Shown piece by piece: positions 24,423-34,075 of a DNA stretch of 64,000 bases. The DNA is from Mucilaginibacter agri (GTDB lineage: Bacteria > Bacteroidota > Bacteroidia > Sphingobacteriales > Sphingobacteriaceae). How positions within the stretch are numbered: position 1 is the first letter of the stretch; every line of letters starts with the position of its first letter. The notes beneath the pieces were generated by a model. The model was not told the DNA's origin and did not search any database. It saw only the letters and a list, made by a program, of their open reading frames with translations. The stretch lies in the NCBI RefSeq assembly GCF_009928685.1, contig NZ_WWEO01000043.1, forward strand, positions 310,001 through 374,000, written 5' to 3'. Both the position numbers and the translations under genes were made by a program.

Positions 24423-24725
24423 TTAGTCTATTTGCTCCATTAGGGTGTTAAACAATACAAACCGGTTCTCAAATTGCTGATTATGGGCAATGTGGATTGG
24501 GTTCATGTGGTAAAGCATAAAATGCTCATGCTTACTTACGTGATCCGTAAAATATTGGATGCAGTAAGTAACACCTTCATTGGGCGAATTTAGTACTCTT
24601 AATATCTGAAAAGATTGAAAATCGCCTGTGGCAATAATATTGGGGATGTGGTTTTCTTTTACCCATGCAAGCCATTGCTCGTGAATGGTGTCGTCAACCA
24701 CGAAGGTTTCGTTGTAAATGATCAT
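24423..24725 (-). CDS. DUF4286 family protein
   Basis: A 100-residue protein starting MIIYNETFVVDDTIHEQW at ATG 24725; a GTG at 24731 would add two residues. TYCIQYF, YHMNPIHIAHNQQFENRFV and the ferredoxin-like pattern match the DUF4286 family, common in Bacteroidota and of unknown function. It lies between the TPR gene and rfbC. Confidence 0.85.
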   Translation of the reverse strand: MIIYNETFVVDDTIHEQWLAWVKENHIPNIIATGDFQSFQILRVLNSPNEGVTYCIQYFTDHVSKHEHFMLYHMNPIHIAHNQQFENRFVLFNTLMEQID

Positions 24726-24742
24726 TAGCACAAAAATATAAA

Positions 24743-26557
24743 TTATGACGAACTGTCGGGCTTATCTCCTCTTAATAATCTAAAACGTTTTCTTGCCTCG
24801 TTAATCCACAGACTGCCGGGATAGTCGGTTATTATTTTTTGGTAATAACTTTGGGCTAATGTTTTATCATTCAGTTGGTTTTCATAGATATCGCCAAGCA
24901 TGTAAACAGCATCGTCGGCCCATATGTCAAAACGATGTGCTTCTGCTATTTGTTTTAAAGAAAGCACTGCTGTTTGATAATCCTTTTGCTGAATATAAAT
25001 CCTCGCTTTGGCCATTAAAATATCATCCGTTAAAGAATTTCCGGGATATTTTTTGTCAATGCTATCTAACGTCATCAGTGCTTTTTGTGGCTGCTCTTTA
25101 AATATCCAAAGGTCGGCCCGGGCATACATTCGCAGGGCATTACCGGTGGTATCAAACGTAGTGTTATCGGTAATCATCAGCGAAAGATTAAGCGCATCGT
25201 TAGCAATCAGCTGAGAGGTTGCAGCTTTTAACACATTAAGTTGTCCTTTTGCCCAGGTAAAATCGCCGGTATAGTAAGCAAGTTTGGCGTTACGGAAGGT
25301 GGCATCCTGCCCAATGGGAGTGCCTGGGTTAGCTTTCTCTACCTGGCTGTAAACCAAGGTTGCCTCCCAGGGCTGGTTATCCATTAAATAAATATCGCCC
25401 AGATCTAACTTACAGGATGATTGCAGTGCTGGCCTTATGTTGGGCAAGGCAATGGCATCTTGCAGTAGTTTTTGAGCTTCTTTATACTTATGCAGCTTAA
25501 ATGCCTGCAGGTTTGCCAATCGTTGCATAGCGAAAGCGGTACTACCGTTTCGGCCAAACTCGTTAAGTAAGCTCAGGTAATCCTGTTCGAGGCCAAACAG
25601 ATCGGCATCGGTGTATTTGCCGGCAGTTATCTTCTGATTTTTAACATCGAGCAAATCAATTTTTGCCGGTATATAATAAGGATCCTCCTTAGTGCCTTTT
25701 TCTATAATGAAGTTATATCCACGGATGGCCTCATCATAAGCGCCATTGTTAGAGAGCGTGCGGCATAGTTCGTAAATGCTGCTCCCCTTGTCGTCCCTGC
25801 GTCGACTTAGGGCAAGTGCCTGGTTCAATGCTTGATCGTACTCTTTTTGCTGCATATACATCCAGGTGAGTATATCAGCATAAATAGTTACCTCGGGTTG
25901 TTTTTGGATTCTTTTAAGCAACTCAAACCGTAATTGGTTATAGTCGGCATCGCCTTCGTAAACGGTAGCAAAAGTGTTTTCTGCCTGGTTAAGGTAGCCT
26001 GGATTAGCGGGCAAAAAATTGAGGTACTCATTGGTGATAGCCATCTTATCGCGTTTGTAGCGGTAAAGGCTTATGAGTTCCATGGTGTATAACTGATCGT
26101 TATGTAATAGCTTGCGGCCTTGTAAAAAAATCTTGATAGCATAGTCGGCATTCTCAGCCTGGTAAAATTCGGCAGCAAGGCTGGTTATTAAAGCCTGATC
26201 GGGTGGAAGGTTTTTAACGAGGTTATCATAAACCTCATCTGCCTTCTGCGAATTGCCCTGCTCACGGTATATGCGGCCAAGCGTTACCGTGTATTGGTAA
26301 TCGGCGGGGTGCCTTTTTAAAAGCTTTTTGGTTATGCTCTCGGCCTCGTCAAATTTCTTTAATGAGATAAGGCTGTTAACATAATAGCTGAAGTAATTTT
26401 CATTATCCTGTTTGTAAAGTTTCTGATAGATATCGAAGGCTTTCTGCTCGTCGCCATTAAGCTTGTATTGCTGGGCAAGTTGCAACTCGCCGTTTTGCGC
26501 CCGCGCCCTAATGTTGGCAAACAGGCAAATAGCTATCAGTACTAAATAACGCTTCAT
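24743..26557 (-). CDS. Exported tetratricopeptide-repeat protein
   Basis: A 604-residue protein with a signal peptide (MKRYLVLIAICLFANIRARAQ) and TPR-like helical hairpins across most of its length: NGDEQKAFDIYQKLY, KKFDEAESITKKLLKRHPAD, NSQKADEVYDNLVKN and, near the end, QKDYQTAVLSLKQIAEAH and LAQSYYQKIITDYPGSLW. The C-terminal repeats resemble the outer-membrane-associated YbgF/BamD-type TPRs. It is probably a periplasmic scaffold; partners are unknown. It is the first gene of the TPR-DUF4286-rfbC run and is divergent from the S9 peptidase gene. Confidence 0.85.
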   Translation of the reverse strand: MKRYLVLIAICLFANIRARAQNGELQLAQQYKLNGDEQKAFDIYQKLYKQDNENYFSYYVNSLISLKKFDEAESITKKLLKRHPADYQYTVTLGRIYREQGNSQKADEVYDNLVKNLPPDQALITSLAAEFYQAENADYAIKIFLQGRKLLHNDQLYTMELISLYRYKRDKMAITNEYLNFLPANPGYLNQAENTFATVYEGDADYNQLRFELLKRIQKQPEVTIYADILTWMYMQQKEYDQALNQALALSRRRDDKGSSIYELCRTLSNNGAYDEAIRGYNFIIEKGTKEDPYYIPAKIDLLDVKNQKITAGKYTDADLFGLEQDYLSLLNEFGRNGSTAFAMQRLANLQAFKLHKYKEAQKLLQDAIALPNIRPALQSSCKLDLGDIYLMDNQPWEATLVYSQVEKANPGTPIGQDATFRNAKLAYYTGDFTWAKGQLNVLKAATSQLIANDALNLSLMITDNTTFDTTGNALRMYARADLWIFKEQPQKALMTLDSIDKKYPGNSLTDDILMAKARIYIQQKDYQTAVLSLKQIAEAHRFDIWADDAVYMLGDIYENQLNDKTLAQSYYQKIITDYPGSLWINEARKRFRLLRGDKPDSSS

Positions 26558-26639
26558 CTAAACCAAAAATACTTAATAAAATACAATACATTCACCACTA
26601 ATTAATAACGTGGCTAACGGGTAAAATTGTAGTGACAAT

Positions 26640-26671
26640 TTTGTAGCGAATTATTAAATTTAACTACTTTG
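26640..26671 (+). promoter_or_regulatory. Possible promoter of the S9 peptidase operon
   Basis: TTTG (26640-26643) and TACTTTG (26665-26671) are 21 nt apart. The second box has one T less than the TAnnTTTG consensus. The start codon is 35 nt downstream. Confidence 0.35.
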
Positions 26672-26705
26672 ACCTAATTAGATATAGCGACGGCCTTAGT
26701 GCAAC

Positions 26706-28598
26706 ATGATAAACCACGTTAAATTTTTTTTCTTAAGCCTTATAATTATCGTAATCAGCTCGTGTAAGCAAGCGCAGGTTAGGCAGATACCTGTACGCGA
26801 TTTTTTTAAGACGCCTGAGAAAACCTACTTCAAATTATCTCCAGACGGTAAGTACGTTTCTTACCTTAAACCCTATAAAGAGAAACAAAACCTTTTTATC
26901 CGCACACTTAGCGACGGTAAAGAAATTATGGTAACCTCGTTTACCGATTATGGTGTGCGCGATTACTTTTGGACCTATAATAACCAGATTGTACTGAATC
27001 AGGATATTATTGCCTTAGATCAGTTTAAGATGTATGCACTTGATGTGCCTACCCGTAAACTGCGAGATGTGCTTTCATTGGGCAACGTAAGGTTTAGGGT
27101 ATTAAGCCGGAACAAAGTAAGTCCAGACATTATTACCTGCGCCCTCAACAAACGCGACCCGGCCAACCTTGATGTTTACCGTTTAAATATCCGTACAGGT
27201 GAGTTAGTGCCTTACATTGTAAACCCAGGCAATCTTACAGACTGGTATCCGGATCCGGATGGCAAGATCAGATTGGTTAAGGCTTCTGATGGCGTAAACG
27301 AGACTATCTTGTTCCGGGCTGATGATAAAGCGGCATTCAAACCAATCATTGTAAACAACTTTAAGAACCTGGTGCAACCAATTGCGTTTACCGGCGTTAA
27401 AAATAATTTTTACGCAATCTCAAATGTAAACAGAGATAAGGCCGCCCTGGTAGAAATTAATGCCGAGAACGGACACGAAGAAAAAGTGTTATTTGCCACA
27501 GAAAAAGGTGACGTAGAAGATTTTGGTTATTCAAAGAAGAAACGAGAGATAGAATACATTACCTGGAACGATGCCAAACCGCAGATAAACTTTTTAAGTG
27601 GTGATGCGCAGCGTTTATATAATAAATTGATAAGCCAATTACCGGGAAATGAAATAAAAATTGCAGACCGCGATAGCGACGAGTGTAAGTTTATTGTAAG
27701 CAGTAGCACCGATAAAAATCCGGGTTCTTATTACCTATATGAAAGCGGAAGCCAGCAACTTACCAAACTGGGGGATGTTAACTCCAGCATTGCGCCGCAC
27801 GAGTTATGTGATATGAAGCCAATAACATTTAAGGCTTCGGATGGGCTTGATATAAAAGGATACTTGACACTGCCCCAGGGCGAAAAGAAAACCAACTTAC
27901 CAGTAGTAGTGTTATTACTGCGTAATGGTTTATGGAGCCGCACTAGCTGGGGGTATAATGCCGAAGCTCAGTTTTTAGCTAACAGAGGTTATGCTGTATT
28001 TCAGGTTAATTATCGCGGAACGGTTGGCTATGGTAAAGCTTTTCACAGTGCGGGCTTTAAACAGGTTGGCGGAAAAATGCAGCAGGATATTACAGATGGT
28101 GTGCATTGGCTGATAAACCAAAAAGTGGCCAATCCTAAAAAAATAGCCATATTTGGTAGCAGCTTCGGCGGTTTTTCGGCGTTGTATGGTATGTCAAACC
28201 ATCCCGAACTTTATAACTGTGGTATAGTACAGTATGGTTTGATAAACTTCTTTACCTATATTAAAGATGCACCGCCGTTTTTAAAGCCCTATCTAAAAAT
28301 GACCTACGAAATGGTAGGCAATCCCGAAACTGATGCCGATCAGCTAAGAGCAATATCGCCGGTTTTCCATGCGGATAAAATAAAGGCGCCGTTGCTTATA
28401 TTTCAGGGCGCTAAAGATCCAAGGGCCAATATTAGTGAGTTAAACCAATATGTGCGGGAGCTAAAACGGCATAACGTGCCGGTTACTTATGTGCTTAAAG
28501 ACAACGAGCGTACTTATTTCCGTAGCGAACATAACCGAACCGAGATGTACACCCAGATAGAGAAGTACCTCGATGACAATATGCGTGGCAAACCATAA
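26706..28598 (+). CDS. S9 family prolyl oligopeptidase-type peptidase, lipoprotein
   Basis: A 630-residue exopeptidase-like protein. The N-terminus has a lipoprotein signal (IIIVISSC, lipid Cys20). A seven-bladed propeller-like region follows (about 40-380), with DGKYVSYLKP and similar repeats. The alpha/beta hydrolase domain has the nucleophile Ser486 in FGSSFGGFSA, Asp571 in GAKDPRANI and His609 in SEHNRTEM. These enzymes cleave short peptides in the periplasm. It is 12 nt upstream of the histidine kinase gene, in one likely operon with the two-component pair. Confidence 0.9.
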   Translation: MINHVKFFFLSLIIIVISSCKQAQVRQIPVRDFFKTPEKTYFKLSPDGKYVSYLKPYKEKQNLFIRTLSDGKEIMVTSFTDYGVRDYFWTYNNQIVLNQDIIALDQFKMYALDVPTRKLRDVLSLGNVRFRVLSRNKVSPDIITCALNKRDPANLDVYRLNIRTGELVPYIVNPGNLTDWYPDPDGKIRLVKASDGVNETILFRADDKAAFKPIIVNNFKNLVQPIAFTGVKNNFYAISNVNRDKAALVEINAENGHEEKVLFATEKGDVEDFGYSKKKREIEYITWNDAKPQINFLSGDAQRLYNKLISQLPGNEIKIADRDSDECKFIVSSSTDKNPGSYYLYESGSQQLTKLGDVNSSIAPHELCDMKPITFKASDGLDIKGYLTLPQGEKKTNLPVVVLLLRNGLWSRTSWGYNAEAQFLANRGYAVFQVNYRGTVGYGKAFHSAGFKQVGGKMQQDITDGVHWLINQKVANPKKIAIFGSSFGGFSALYGMSNHPELYNCGIVQYGLINFFTYIKDAPPFLKPYLKMTYEMVGNPETDADQLRAISPVFHADKIKAPLLIFQGAKDPRANISELNQYVRELKRHNVPVTYVLKDNERTYFRSEHNRTEMYTQIEKYLDDNMRGKP

Positions 28599-28610
28599 AA
28601 CTGTTAGCTT

Positions 28611-30257
28611 ATGAAACCGCAGCAACAGGGCTACCAGAAAAACTTTTCACTCATCATCGCATTCTTTGTCCTGATTTCGGTAACGCTTGTTATAGCCCTC
28701 TTCATAGTCTACAATTTAACACGGCGCTATGTCGAGAACGAGTTTGCGTCTAAGAAAATAGATGTACTGGAGCAAACGCTAAAACCCTACAATGATCTTT
28801 TTCTGAACAAGGTTTATGAGATCACCTCTTACCAAGGCTTTTTGGACTCCGCCTCTGCAGGTAAATATTCGGCTACGGTATTTAAAGATTATCCTTTTGT
28901 AAAGCGCACCATGTTTTATGATGTGCGCATTGGCAGCGAACCTTTGTCACCCGGTTCTTCCAGTTATCGACTGGGCATTACTGTAAAATCAATTTACGAA
29001 TACAAGCTCCACAAAGGGCGCCTGCTCAGTATTCGCCGGCCAGATGTAGAAGATGTGGATTTTAGGCAAATGGCGGTAAAATTTGGTAACTACATTGCTA
29101 ATACAGATACATCGCGTGTGCCCAACCAGGATGAAATTTTTAAAACCTTCTACGACATCAAACCAGATAAGATCAGTTATCTAAATGTTCCACGCAGACA
29201 GGAGATAAAGGCTTACCGTACACTGCAACAAAATGGCCAGCCGTCATCATCGTTTTATAAACAAAACATGATCACCTTTTATCTGGATCCTTATGCTTTG
29301 CATGTTACCAATAGCCACCCCGAGCTGTATCAACATATCAGCATTAAGCCGGTAGTATATGATCCGCTTGATGATGAGAGTAAACAACACGTTACTGAGC
29401 TTGCATTTCCTGGTGCTTTTTCAGATTACAAGTTGTATTTCCTGGCATCTGCAGATTATTTGCAGGTTGAAGTCAACAAGCGGTTTATGCCTACAGCTGC
29501 TGTGGTTTTTCTGATCTATCTTTTATTGGTGTTTTTGGGCTGGCTTATTTACCGGAATCTGAGCACTAACCTTAAAATATTTAAGCTGCAGTACGATTTC
29601 ATTAACAACTTTACCCACGAGTTTAAAACGCCGGTAAGTGTAATAAAAATTGCGGGTTCTAACCTGCGCAGCGAGGCAGATCTTACCGAACGCCAGCGTA
29701 AACATTATGGCCGCATACTGGATGAGGAAGCCGATAAGCTTAATGATCTGATGAATAAATTGCTTTCGTTTACGCAGATAGAAAACAGGTCTATCAAGCT
29801 TAAGCGCGAAGAGGTAAACATTGAAGAATTTGTTACCGGTTACATCGAAACCTTCCGTATTAAATATCCGGACTTTAGGATCGCTTACCGAATAGAAAAC
29901 GTATATAACTTTTATACAGACCCGGTTCTATTGGGTAGCTTATTTCAGAATTTAATTGAGAATGCCTACAAGTATTCGCACCCGCAGCATAAAGAATTGT
30001 TTATAAGCGTTATACACGAAAAGCGGGATATTGTATTTACTTTTATGGATAAAGGGATAGGCATTCCTAAAAATGAGATCAAAAACATATTCAAGAAATT
30101 TTACCGAATAGAGAATAAATATAACCAAAATGGTAGCGTAGGCCTGGGTTTGGCTTTTTGTAAAGAACTGGCTAATTTTATGGGCGGGGATATAACCGTT
30201 AAAAGTGAAATTAACCAAGGCTCGGAGTTTACGGTTACCTTACCATACGAAACATAG
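28611..30257 (+). CDS. Sensor histidine kinase
   Basis: A 548-residue membrane kinase. Two transmembrane helices (about 13-35 and 290-312) enclose a large periplasmic sensor domain of about 255 residues that I do not recognise. HisKA follows with phospho-acceptor His336 in FTHEFKTPVSV; then HATPase with the N-box NLIENAYKYSHP, the G1 box DKGIGIPKNEI and the G2 box GLGLAFCKEL. There is no HAMP domain between helix 2 and HisKA. It is placed between a peptidase and its own regulator (3 nt before it), so the sensor may respond to envelope peptides; that is inference. Confidence 0.93.
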   Translation: MKPQQQGYQKNFSLIIAFFVLISVTLVIALFIVYNLTRRYVENEFASKKIDVLEQTLKPYNDLFLNKVYEITSYQGFLDSASAGKYSATVFKDYPFVKRTMFYDVRIGSEPLSPGSSSYRLGITVKSIYEYKLHKGRLLSIRRPDVEDVDFRQMAVKFGNYIANTDTSRVPNQDEIFKTFYDIKPDKISYLNVPRRQEIKAYRTLQQNGQPSSSFYKQNMITFYLDPYALHVTNSHPELYQHISIKPVVYDPLDDESKQHVTELAFPGAFSDYKLYFLASADYLQVEVNKRFMPTAAVVFLIYLLLVFLGWLIYRNLSTNLKIFKLQYDFINNFTHEFKTPVSVIKIAGSNLRSEADLTERQRKHYGRILDEEADKLNDLMNKLLSFTQIENRSIKLKREEVNIEEFVTGYIETFRIKYPDFRIAYRIENVYNFYTDPVLLGSLFQNLIENAYKYSHPQHKELFISVIHEKRDIVFTFMDKGIGIPKNEIKNIFKKFYRIENKYNQNGSVGLGLAFCKELANFMGGDITVKSEINQGSEFTVTLPYET

Positions 30258-30260
30258 TAT

Positions 30261-30950
30261 ATGAATCAAGAAATAAAAATTGCACTGGTAGAAGACGATG
30301 AGAACCTGCGTTTTCTGGTTGCCGAAAGATTGCAGACAGAAGGTTACCGGGTTTTAGAGGCATCAAATGGTGACGATGCTGAAAAAATGATTATGGATGA
30401 AAATCCGGATATCGTATTGTTAGACTGGATGTTGCCAGGTAAGCAGGGATCTGAAGTTTGCGAAAATATCCGCAAGAACGGATTTGATAAGCTGGTAATT
30501 ATGATGACGGCCAAGGCCCAGGATGTTGACAAGATCGAGGCTTATAACTTTGGTGTATCAGACTATATTACCAAACCATACAATATGGATGTATTGGTGG
30601 CGATGATCGATAATAAGATCAAATTTTCGCTTAATAGCGATAAGCCGGAAACCTATCGTTTCGCCAATATGGAGCACCATCCAAATACTCACCTTTTAAT
30701 TAAAGATGGCAAAAAGATAGAGCTTACCATTTTAGAGAACCGCATTTTACTTTACTTCCTCAAAAACCGGAACAAGGTAATAAACCGCGAAGAACTGATG
30801 ATGGAGGTATGGGGCTACAATGCCGATGTTAATACCCGTACGCTGGATATGCATATTGTAAGGCTTCGTAAAAAAATAGAAGATAATCCAGATTCGCCTC
30901 AATACCTGCAAACGGTAAGGGGAGTAGGCTACAAATTTTCGCACGATTAG
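30261..30950 (+). CDS. OmpR/PhoB-family response regulator
   Basis: A 229-residue regulator. The receiver has acidic residues at positions 11-13 (EDDE), phospho-acceptor Asp55 in IVLLDWMLPG, Thr in MMTAKA and Lys105 in YITKPYN. The C-terminal winged helix (about 130-229) contains NRNKVINREELMMEVWG, RTLDMHIVRLRKKIED and the final VRGVGYKF. It is the partner of the preceding kinase, 3 nt downstream. Confidence 0.95.
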   Translation: MNQEIKIALVEDDENLRFLVAERLQTEGYRVLEASNGDDAEKMIMDENPDIVLLDWMLPGKQGSEVCENIRKNGFDKLVIMMTAKAQDVDKIEAYNFGVSDYITKPYNMDVLVAMIDNKIKFSLNSDKPETYRFANMEHHPNTHLLIKDGKKIELTILENRILLYFLKNRNKVINREELMMEVWGYNADVNTRTLDMHIVRLRKKIEDNPDSPQYLQTVRGVGYKFSHD

Positions 30951-31052
30951 GCTTTAATAGCTGCAAAGCGCATTGGTGTTGTTAAATAAATTTGATAAAG
31001 CTTGTAACCTGTTGCCACTTTATGGCATCTTATGGTTATAAACACATATATT

Positions 31053-31763
31053 ATGAAAGCACTGACCAAAGCAATTTTCGCTTTTTTATTAGTAGCAAGC
31101 GTCGAAAACGCGTTTGCTGATACTCAAGACCGCCATTTAACGGGCTTTAATGCTATAAATGCAGGCGGATCCTTTGATGTATATATTACACAAGGAAATA
31201 CCGAATCTGTTAAGGTAGAAGCGCCCGCAGACGTAATGGATAAATTAATAACCGAAGTTAATGGCGGTGTGTTAAAGATCTATACTAAAAGTGGCAGTTG
31301 GGGTAATTTTAACTGGTTTGGTGGGAATCATAAAAAAACAGTTGTATATGTAACTGCCAAACAACTTAACAGTATCACAGAATCAGGGTCGGGCGATGTT
31401 TTTTTTAAGGATGGAATTACTGCCCCTTCATTAAAATTAAAAGTTAGCGGCTCAGGCGATATGGTTGGTAAGGTAGATACTAAAGACGTAGAGATCGGTG
31501 TATCCGGTTCGGGCGATATGAAGCTTTTGGGCCGCGCAGTAAACGCAAGCGTGGGGGTATCTGGTTCCGGTGATTTCTCTGGCAGTGGCCTCGTTACAAC
31601 AAATACAACTGTTCGGGTATCTGGCTCGGGCGATGCCGCTGTAAACGTAAATGAAAAGTTGGATGCCTCGGTATCAGGTTCTGGTGATGTTAGTTACTCT
31701 GGTTCGGCTAAAAACGTTAATGCCTCTGCTTCTGGAAGTGGAAGTGTACATAAAGGTCGGTAG
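31053..31763 (+). CDS. Head GIN domain (DUF2807) exported protein with seven Ser-Gly repeats
   Basis: A 236-residue exported protein. ATG 31053 puts a signal peptide (MKALTKAIFAFLLVASVENAFA) at the start; an upstream ATG at 31032 is less likely. The head-GIN N-terminal domain contains FNAINAGGSFDVYITQGN. From about residue 108 on, a repeating SGSGD motif occurs six times plus SGSGS at the end, spaced about 18-22 residues, giving a right-handed beta-helix-like stack. Such proteins are common in Bacteroidota envelopes; the ligand is not known. The gene ends KGR. Confidence 0.88.
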   Translation: MKALTKAIFAFLLVASVENAFADTQDRHLTGFNAINAGGSFDVYITQGNTESVKVEAPADVMDKLITEVNGGVLKIYTKSGSWGNFNWFGGNHKKTVVYVTAKQLNSITESGSGDVFFKDGITAPSLKLKVSGSGDMVGKVDTKDVEIGVSGSGDMKLLGRAVNASVGVSGSGDFSGSGLVTTNTTVRVSGSGDAAVNVNEKLDASVSGSGDVSYSGSAKNVNASASGSGSVHKGR

Positions 31764-31788
31764 TTAATACCCACCTCTTTTCTAAAGA

Positions 31789-31819
31789 CATAACCGGATG
31801 GCGTAGTCATCTGGTTATG
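31789..31819 (+). terminator. Hairpin after the head-GIN gene
   Basis: CATAACCGGATG (31789-31800) pairs with CATCTGGTTATG (31808-31819), with one G-T pair, around a 7-nt loop. There is no T-run, so termination efficiency is uncertain. Confidence 0.5.
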
Positions 31820-31895
31820 TATCTCACAATCTTCTATAAACGTAAATTACGCTAAGCAATAAAATGCTCAGTGTGGGTTCTCTATGCTTCAAGTT

Positions 31896-32972
31896 ATGAG
31901 AAAAGTATATTTGATTGTAGCCATTTGGGTAACGGCTCAAGCCGTTGTCGCTCAACCATTAAAGGTGAGTGCTTTTATTGATTCTTTCGTGGTGAAGAAC
32001 AATTTTAACGGCACTGTACTTATTGCAAAGGAGGGCGTTGTGGGTTACAAAAAGAGTTTTGGCCTGGCTAATTTTCAACTTAATGTGCCTAACAATCCCG
32101 ATACGCGTTACAAGGTTGCATCTATTACAAAGGCTTTTACATCGGTACTTATTCTGCAGCTTTACGAGCAAGGAAAAATTGATCTTAACAAAACCATAAG
32201 CGCCTACTTGCCCGATTATAAAGGCGAAGGCGCAGATAAGGTAAGTGTCGTGCAGTTGTTAAACATGACTTCAGGTATCCACAACATGGATACGGGTGCA
32301 ACCTTTGAATCTGTGCTTAAAAACGGCATTCCGCAGTATCAGCATCCATATACCAGCGACGAAATGCTGACTTTATTTAGCAGCGGCAAATTAGAGACAG
32401 AACCCGGCAAGGTTTGGGATTACAACAATGCCGACTACATCATTCTCGGCAAAATCATTGAGCATGTTACCGGAAAAACTTTTGAAGAGAATTTGACTAC
32501 AAATATCCTCCAGCCTTTGCAGATGGCTAATTCTGGAATTGCCCATCAGCAAAATATCATTGACAGAATGGCTGATACTTACTTTTATAGGGCTGATATT
32601 AAAGCACTGGTAAATGATCTGCCTGTTTATATAGAAAATTGGTATGCTGCCGGAGCAATGTATTCAACCGTTGATGATATACTCAAGTTTTCTAATGCCT
32701 TGTTTGGTAAAAAGCTGTTAAAACAAGCAACCTTAAACCTCATGTTTACATCGGGTCTTGGGGAATATGGGTACGGCGTTTGGGTTTATAAAGACTATGA
32801 TATCAATCATAAAATGTATACGATAATAAAGAGACCGGGTTCTATCATGGGTGCACAGGCCATGTTATTTCACGTTTTGGAAAACGGGTCTACCATTATT
32901 ATTCTGAGTAATACCGGCACCACAAGTCTGGACGATTTTGCTGCCAGGATAGCTGAGAAAGTTGTTGACTGA
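31896..32972 (+). CDS. Serine beta-lactamase-like hydrolase
   Basis: A 358-residue exported enzyme of the class C beta-lactamase/DD-peptidase fold (beta-lactamase family, PF00144). ATG 31896 gives a signal peptide ending VVAQP; the ATG at 31884 would extend it by four residues. The SxxK motif is Ser76-Ile-Thr-Lys79, the YxN motif is Tyr176-Asn-Asn178 (DYNNADYIILG). The third motif (HTG-like) is probably RPGSIMG. These proteins are often esterases or peptidases rather than antibiotic-resistance enzymes. Confidence 0.88.
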   Translation: MRKVYLIVAIWVTAQAVVAQPLKVSAFIDSFVVKNNFNGTVLIAKEGVVGYKKSFGLANFQLNVPNNPDTRYKVASITKAFTSVLILQLYEQGKIDLNKTISAYLPDYKGEGADKVSVVQLLNMTSGIHNMDTGATFESVLKNGIPQYQHPYTSDEMLTLFSSGKLETEPGKVWDYNNADYIILGKIIEHVTGKTFEENLTTNILQPLQMANSGIAHQQNIIDRMADTYFYRADIKALVNDLPVYIENWYAAGAMYSTVDDILKFSNALFGKKLLKQATLNLMFTSGLGEYGYGVWVYKDYDINHKMYTIIKRPGSIMGAQAMLFHVLENGSTIIILSNTGTTSLDDFAARIAEKVVD

Positions 32973-32995
32973 AGAAATGTTTTGTGTTGCCAATT

Positions 32996-33038
32996 AAAAG
33001 AAAGGCGGCTTATCGATTAGATAGCCGCCTTTCTTTTT
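32996..33038. terminator. Bidirectional terminator between convergent genes
   Basis: AAAAGAAAGGCGGCT (32996-33010) pairs perfectly with AGCCGCCTTTCTTTT (33023-33037) around a 12-nt loop. It sits between the plus-strand hydrolase and the minus-strand outer membrane protein gene, whose stop lies within its right arm. T-runs occur on both strands. Confidence 0.85.
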
Positions 33039-34068
33039 AATCTTTAAATTTTACCAGCCGCTTTCGGCCGATATCATAAGTTATCCTGAAGGCTTGCTGG
33101 CTATCGCCCCATTGCCCCGGCGACTGCATCAGGCTGATAACAAATTGGCCTTTGATGCCATCGAATAAAAACGGAGAATAGATTATGTCGAGCCTGTTAT
33201 ACATCTTCTTTTCGTAAAAGGCATCGCCATAAGTAATATGATGGCCCTGGCCAGCATAAAACTCATCAAAGAAAGCAAAGCGGCGTAAGCCTGCGTAAAC
33301 GCTGGCTACAAAGCCCGCAGGCACCTTAAAGCCACCACCGTCATTAACACGGGTACGTTCGAGTGAGATCATCCCCCCGGCCTCGACAGAAAGGGAGTCG
33401 AATGTGGATTGCTTGAAATTTAATCCGCCACGAATCTGTGCCGCGCCATTATCACGGATGTGGTCTCCGGGAATGGATACTGCCGGGCCAGCATCATGTA
33501 ACATCGTGAAATAGTTCATGATATAGAACGGCCCTTTAGGGTTTGGAAGGTATTTACCGAGCATGCCGAAAATAAACTGTTCGCGATCTACAGCGGTCTG
33601 GCGGCTTACCCAGTCGATAAATAGGGTCTGGTAGCCGTATTCGGTTTGGTAGCGGGTTAGTAAACCCTCGATGTTTGGGCGATAATAAAGCAAAGTATCG
33701 TTAAACATTGCCCTTGGAATTTGAGTTACCAAGCCATAACGTGGAAACATACCTGCATTGAATAACCATTTATGGCTTTCGTGGCTGTAGTAGGCCACAG
33801 GATCAACTTTTAAAAAATAAGGTTGAGCCCCAAATTCGTGGATGCCGTTTGCACCAATGATAAAGTGATTTGTACTATCGAGATTGATACCTAAATCCAA
33901 CTGGGTACGCATGCCCGAATAAGTGCGTGAGCGTTCTGTAAACGCCTTGTACTCTCTGTTATCTAAAAAGCCAAAACCATTGAAGTGGATATCGAGGCTG
34001 CCTTGCGCTTTTGCTGCAAGTACGGATAAAAATAGAAAGCTGAGTAAGAGGTAGATTTTTTTATTCAT
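33037..34068 (-). CDS. Predicted outer membrane protein of unknown function
   Basis: A 343-residue protein with a signal peptide ending AAKAQG. The mature chain is rich in Gly, aromatic residues and short amphipathic strands (for example HFIIGANGIHEFG and RFAFFDEFYAGQGHH), as in outer membrane barrels. I cannot name a family; it resembles no substrate-specific porin known to me. It is 7 nt downstream of the GT39-type gene, so probably co-transcribed with it, which hints at an envelope or glycan role. Confidence 0.6.
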   Translation of the reverse strand: MNKKIYLLLSFLFLSVLAAKAQGSLDIHFNGFGFLDNREYKAFTERSRTYSGMRTQLDLGINLDSTNHFIIGANGIHEFGAQPYFLKVDPVAYYSHESHKWLFNAGMFPRYGLVTQIPRAMFNDTLLYYRPNIEGLLTRYQTEYGYQTLFIDWVSRQTAVDREQFIFGMLGKYLPNPKGPFYIMNYFTMLHDAGPAVSIPGDHIRDNGAAQIRGGLNFKQSTFDSLSVEAGGMISLERTRVNDGGGFKVPAGFVASVYAGLRRFAFFDEFYAGQGHHITYGDAFYEKKMYNRLDIIYSPFLFDGIKGQFVISLMQSPGQWGDSQQAFRITYDIGRKRLVKFKD

Positions 34069-34075
34069 CTATAAA

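Noticed and set aside
31370..31750. Tandem DNA repeat or CRISPR-like array
   Set aside because: The periodic sequence encodes the SGSGD repeats of the head-GIN protein in one frame; codons differ between copies and there are no spacers.
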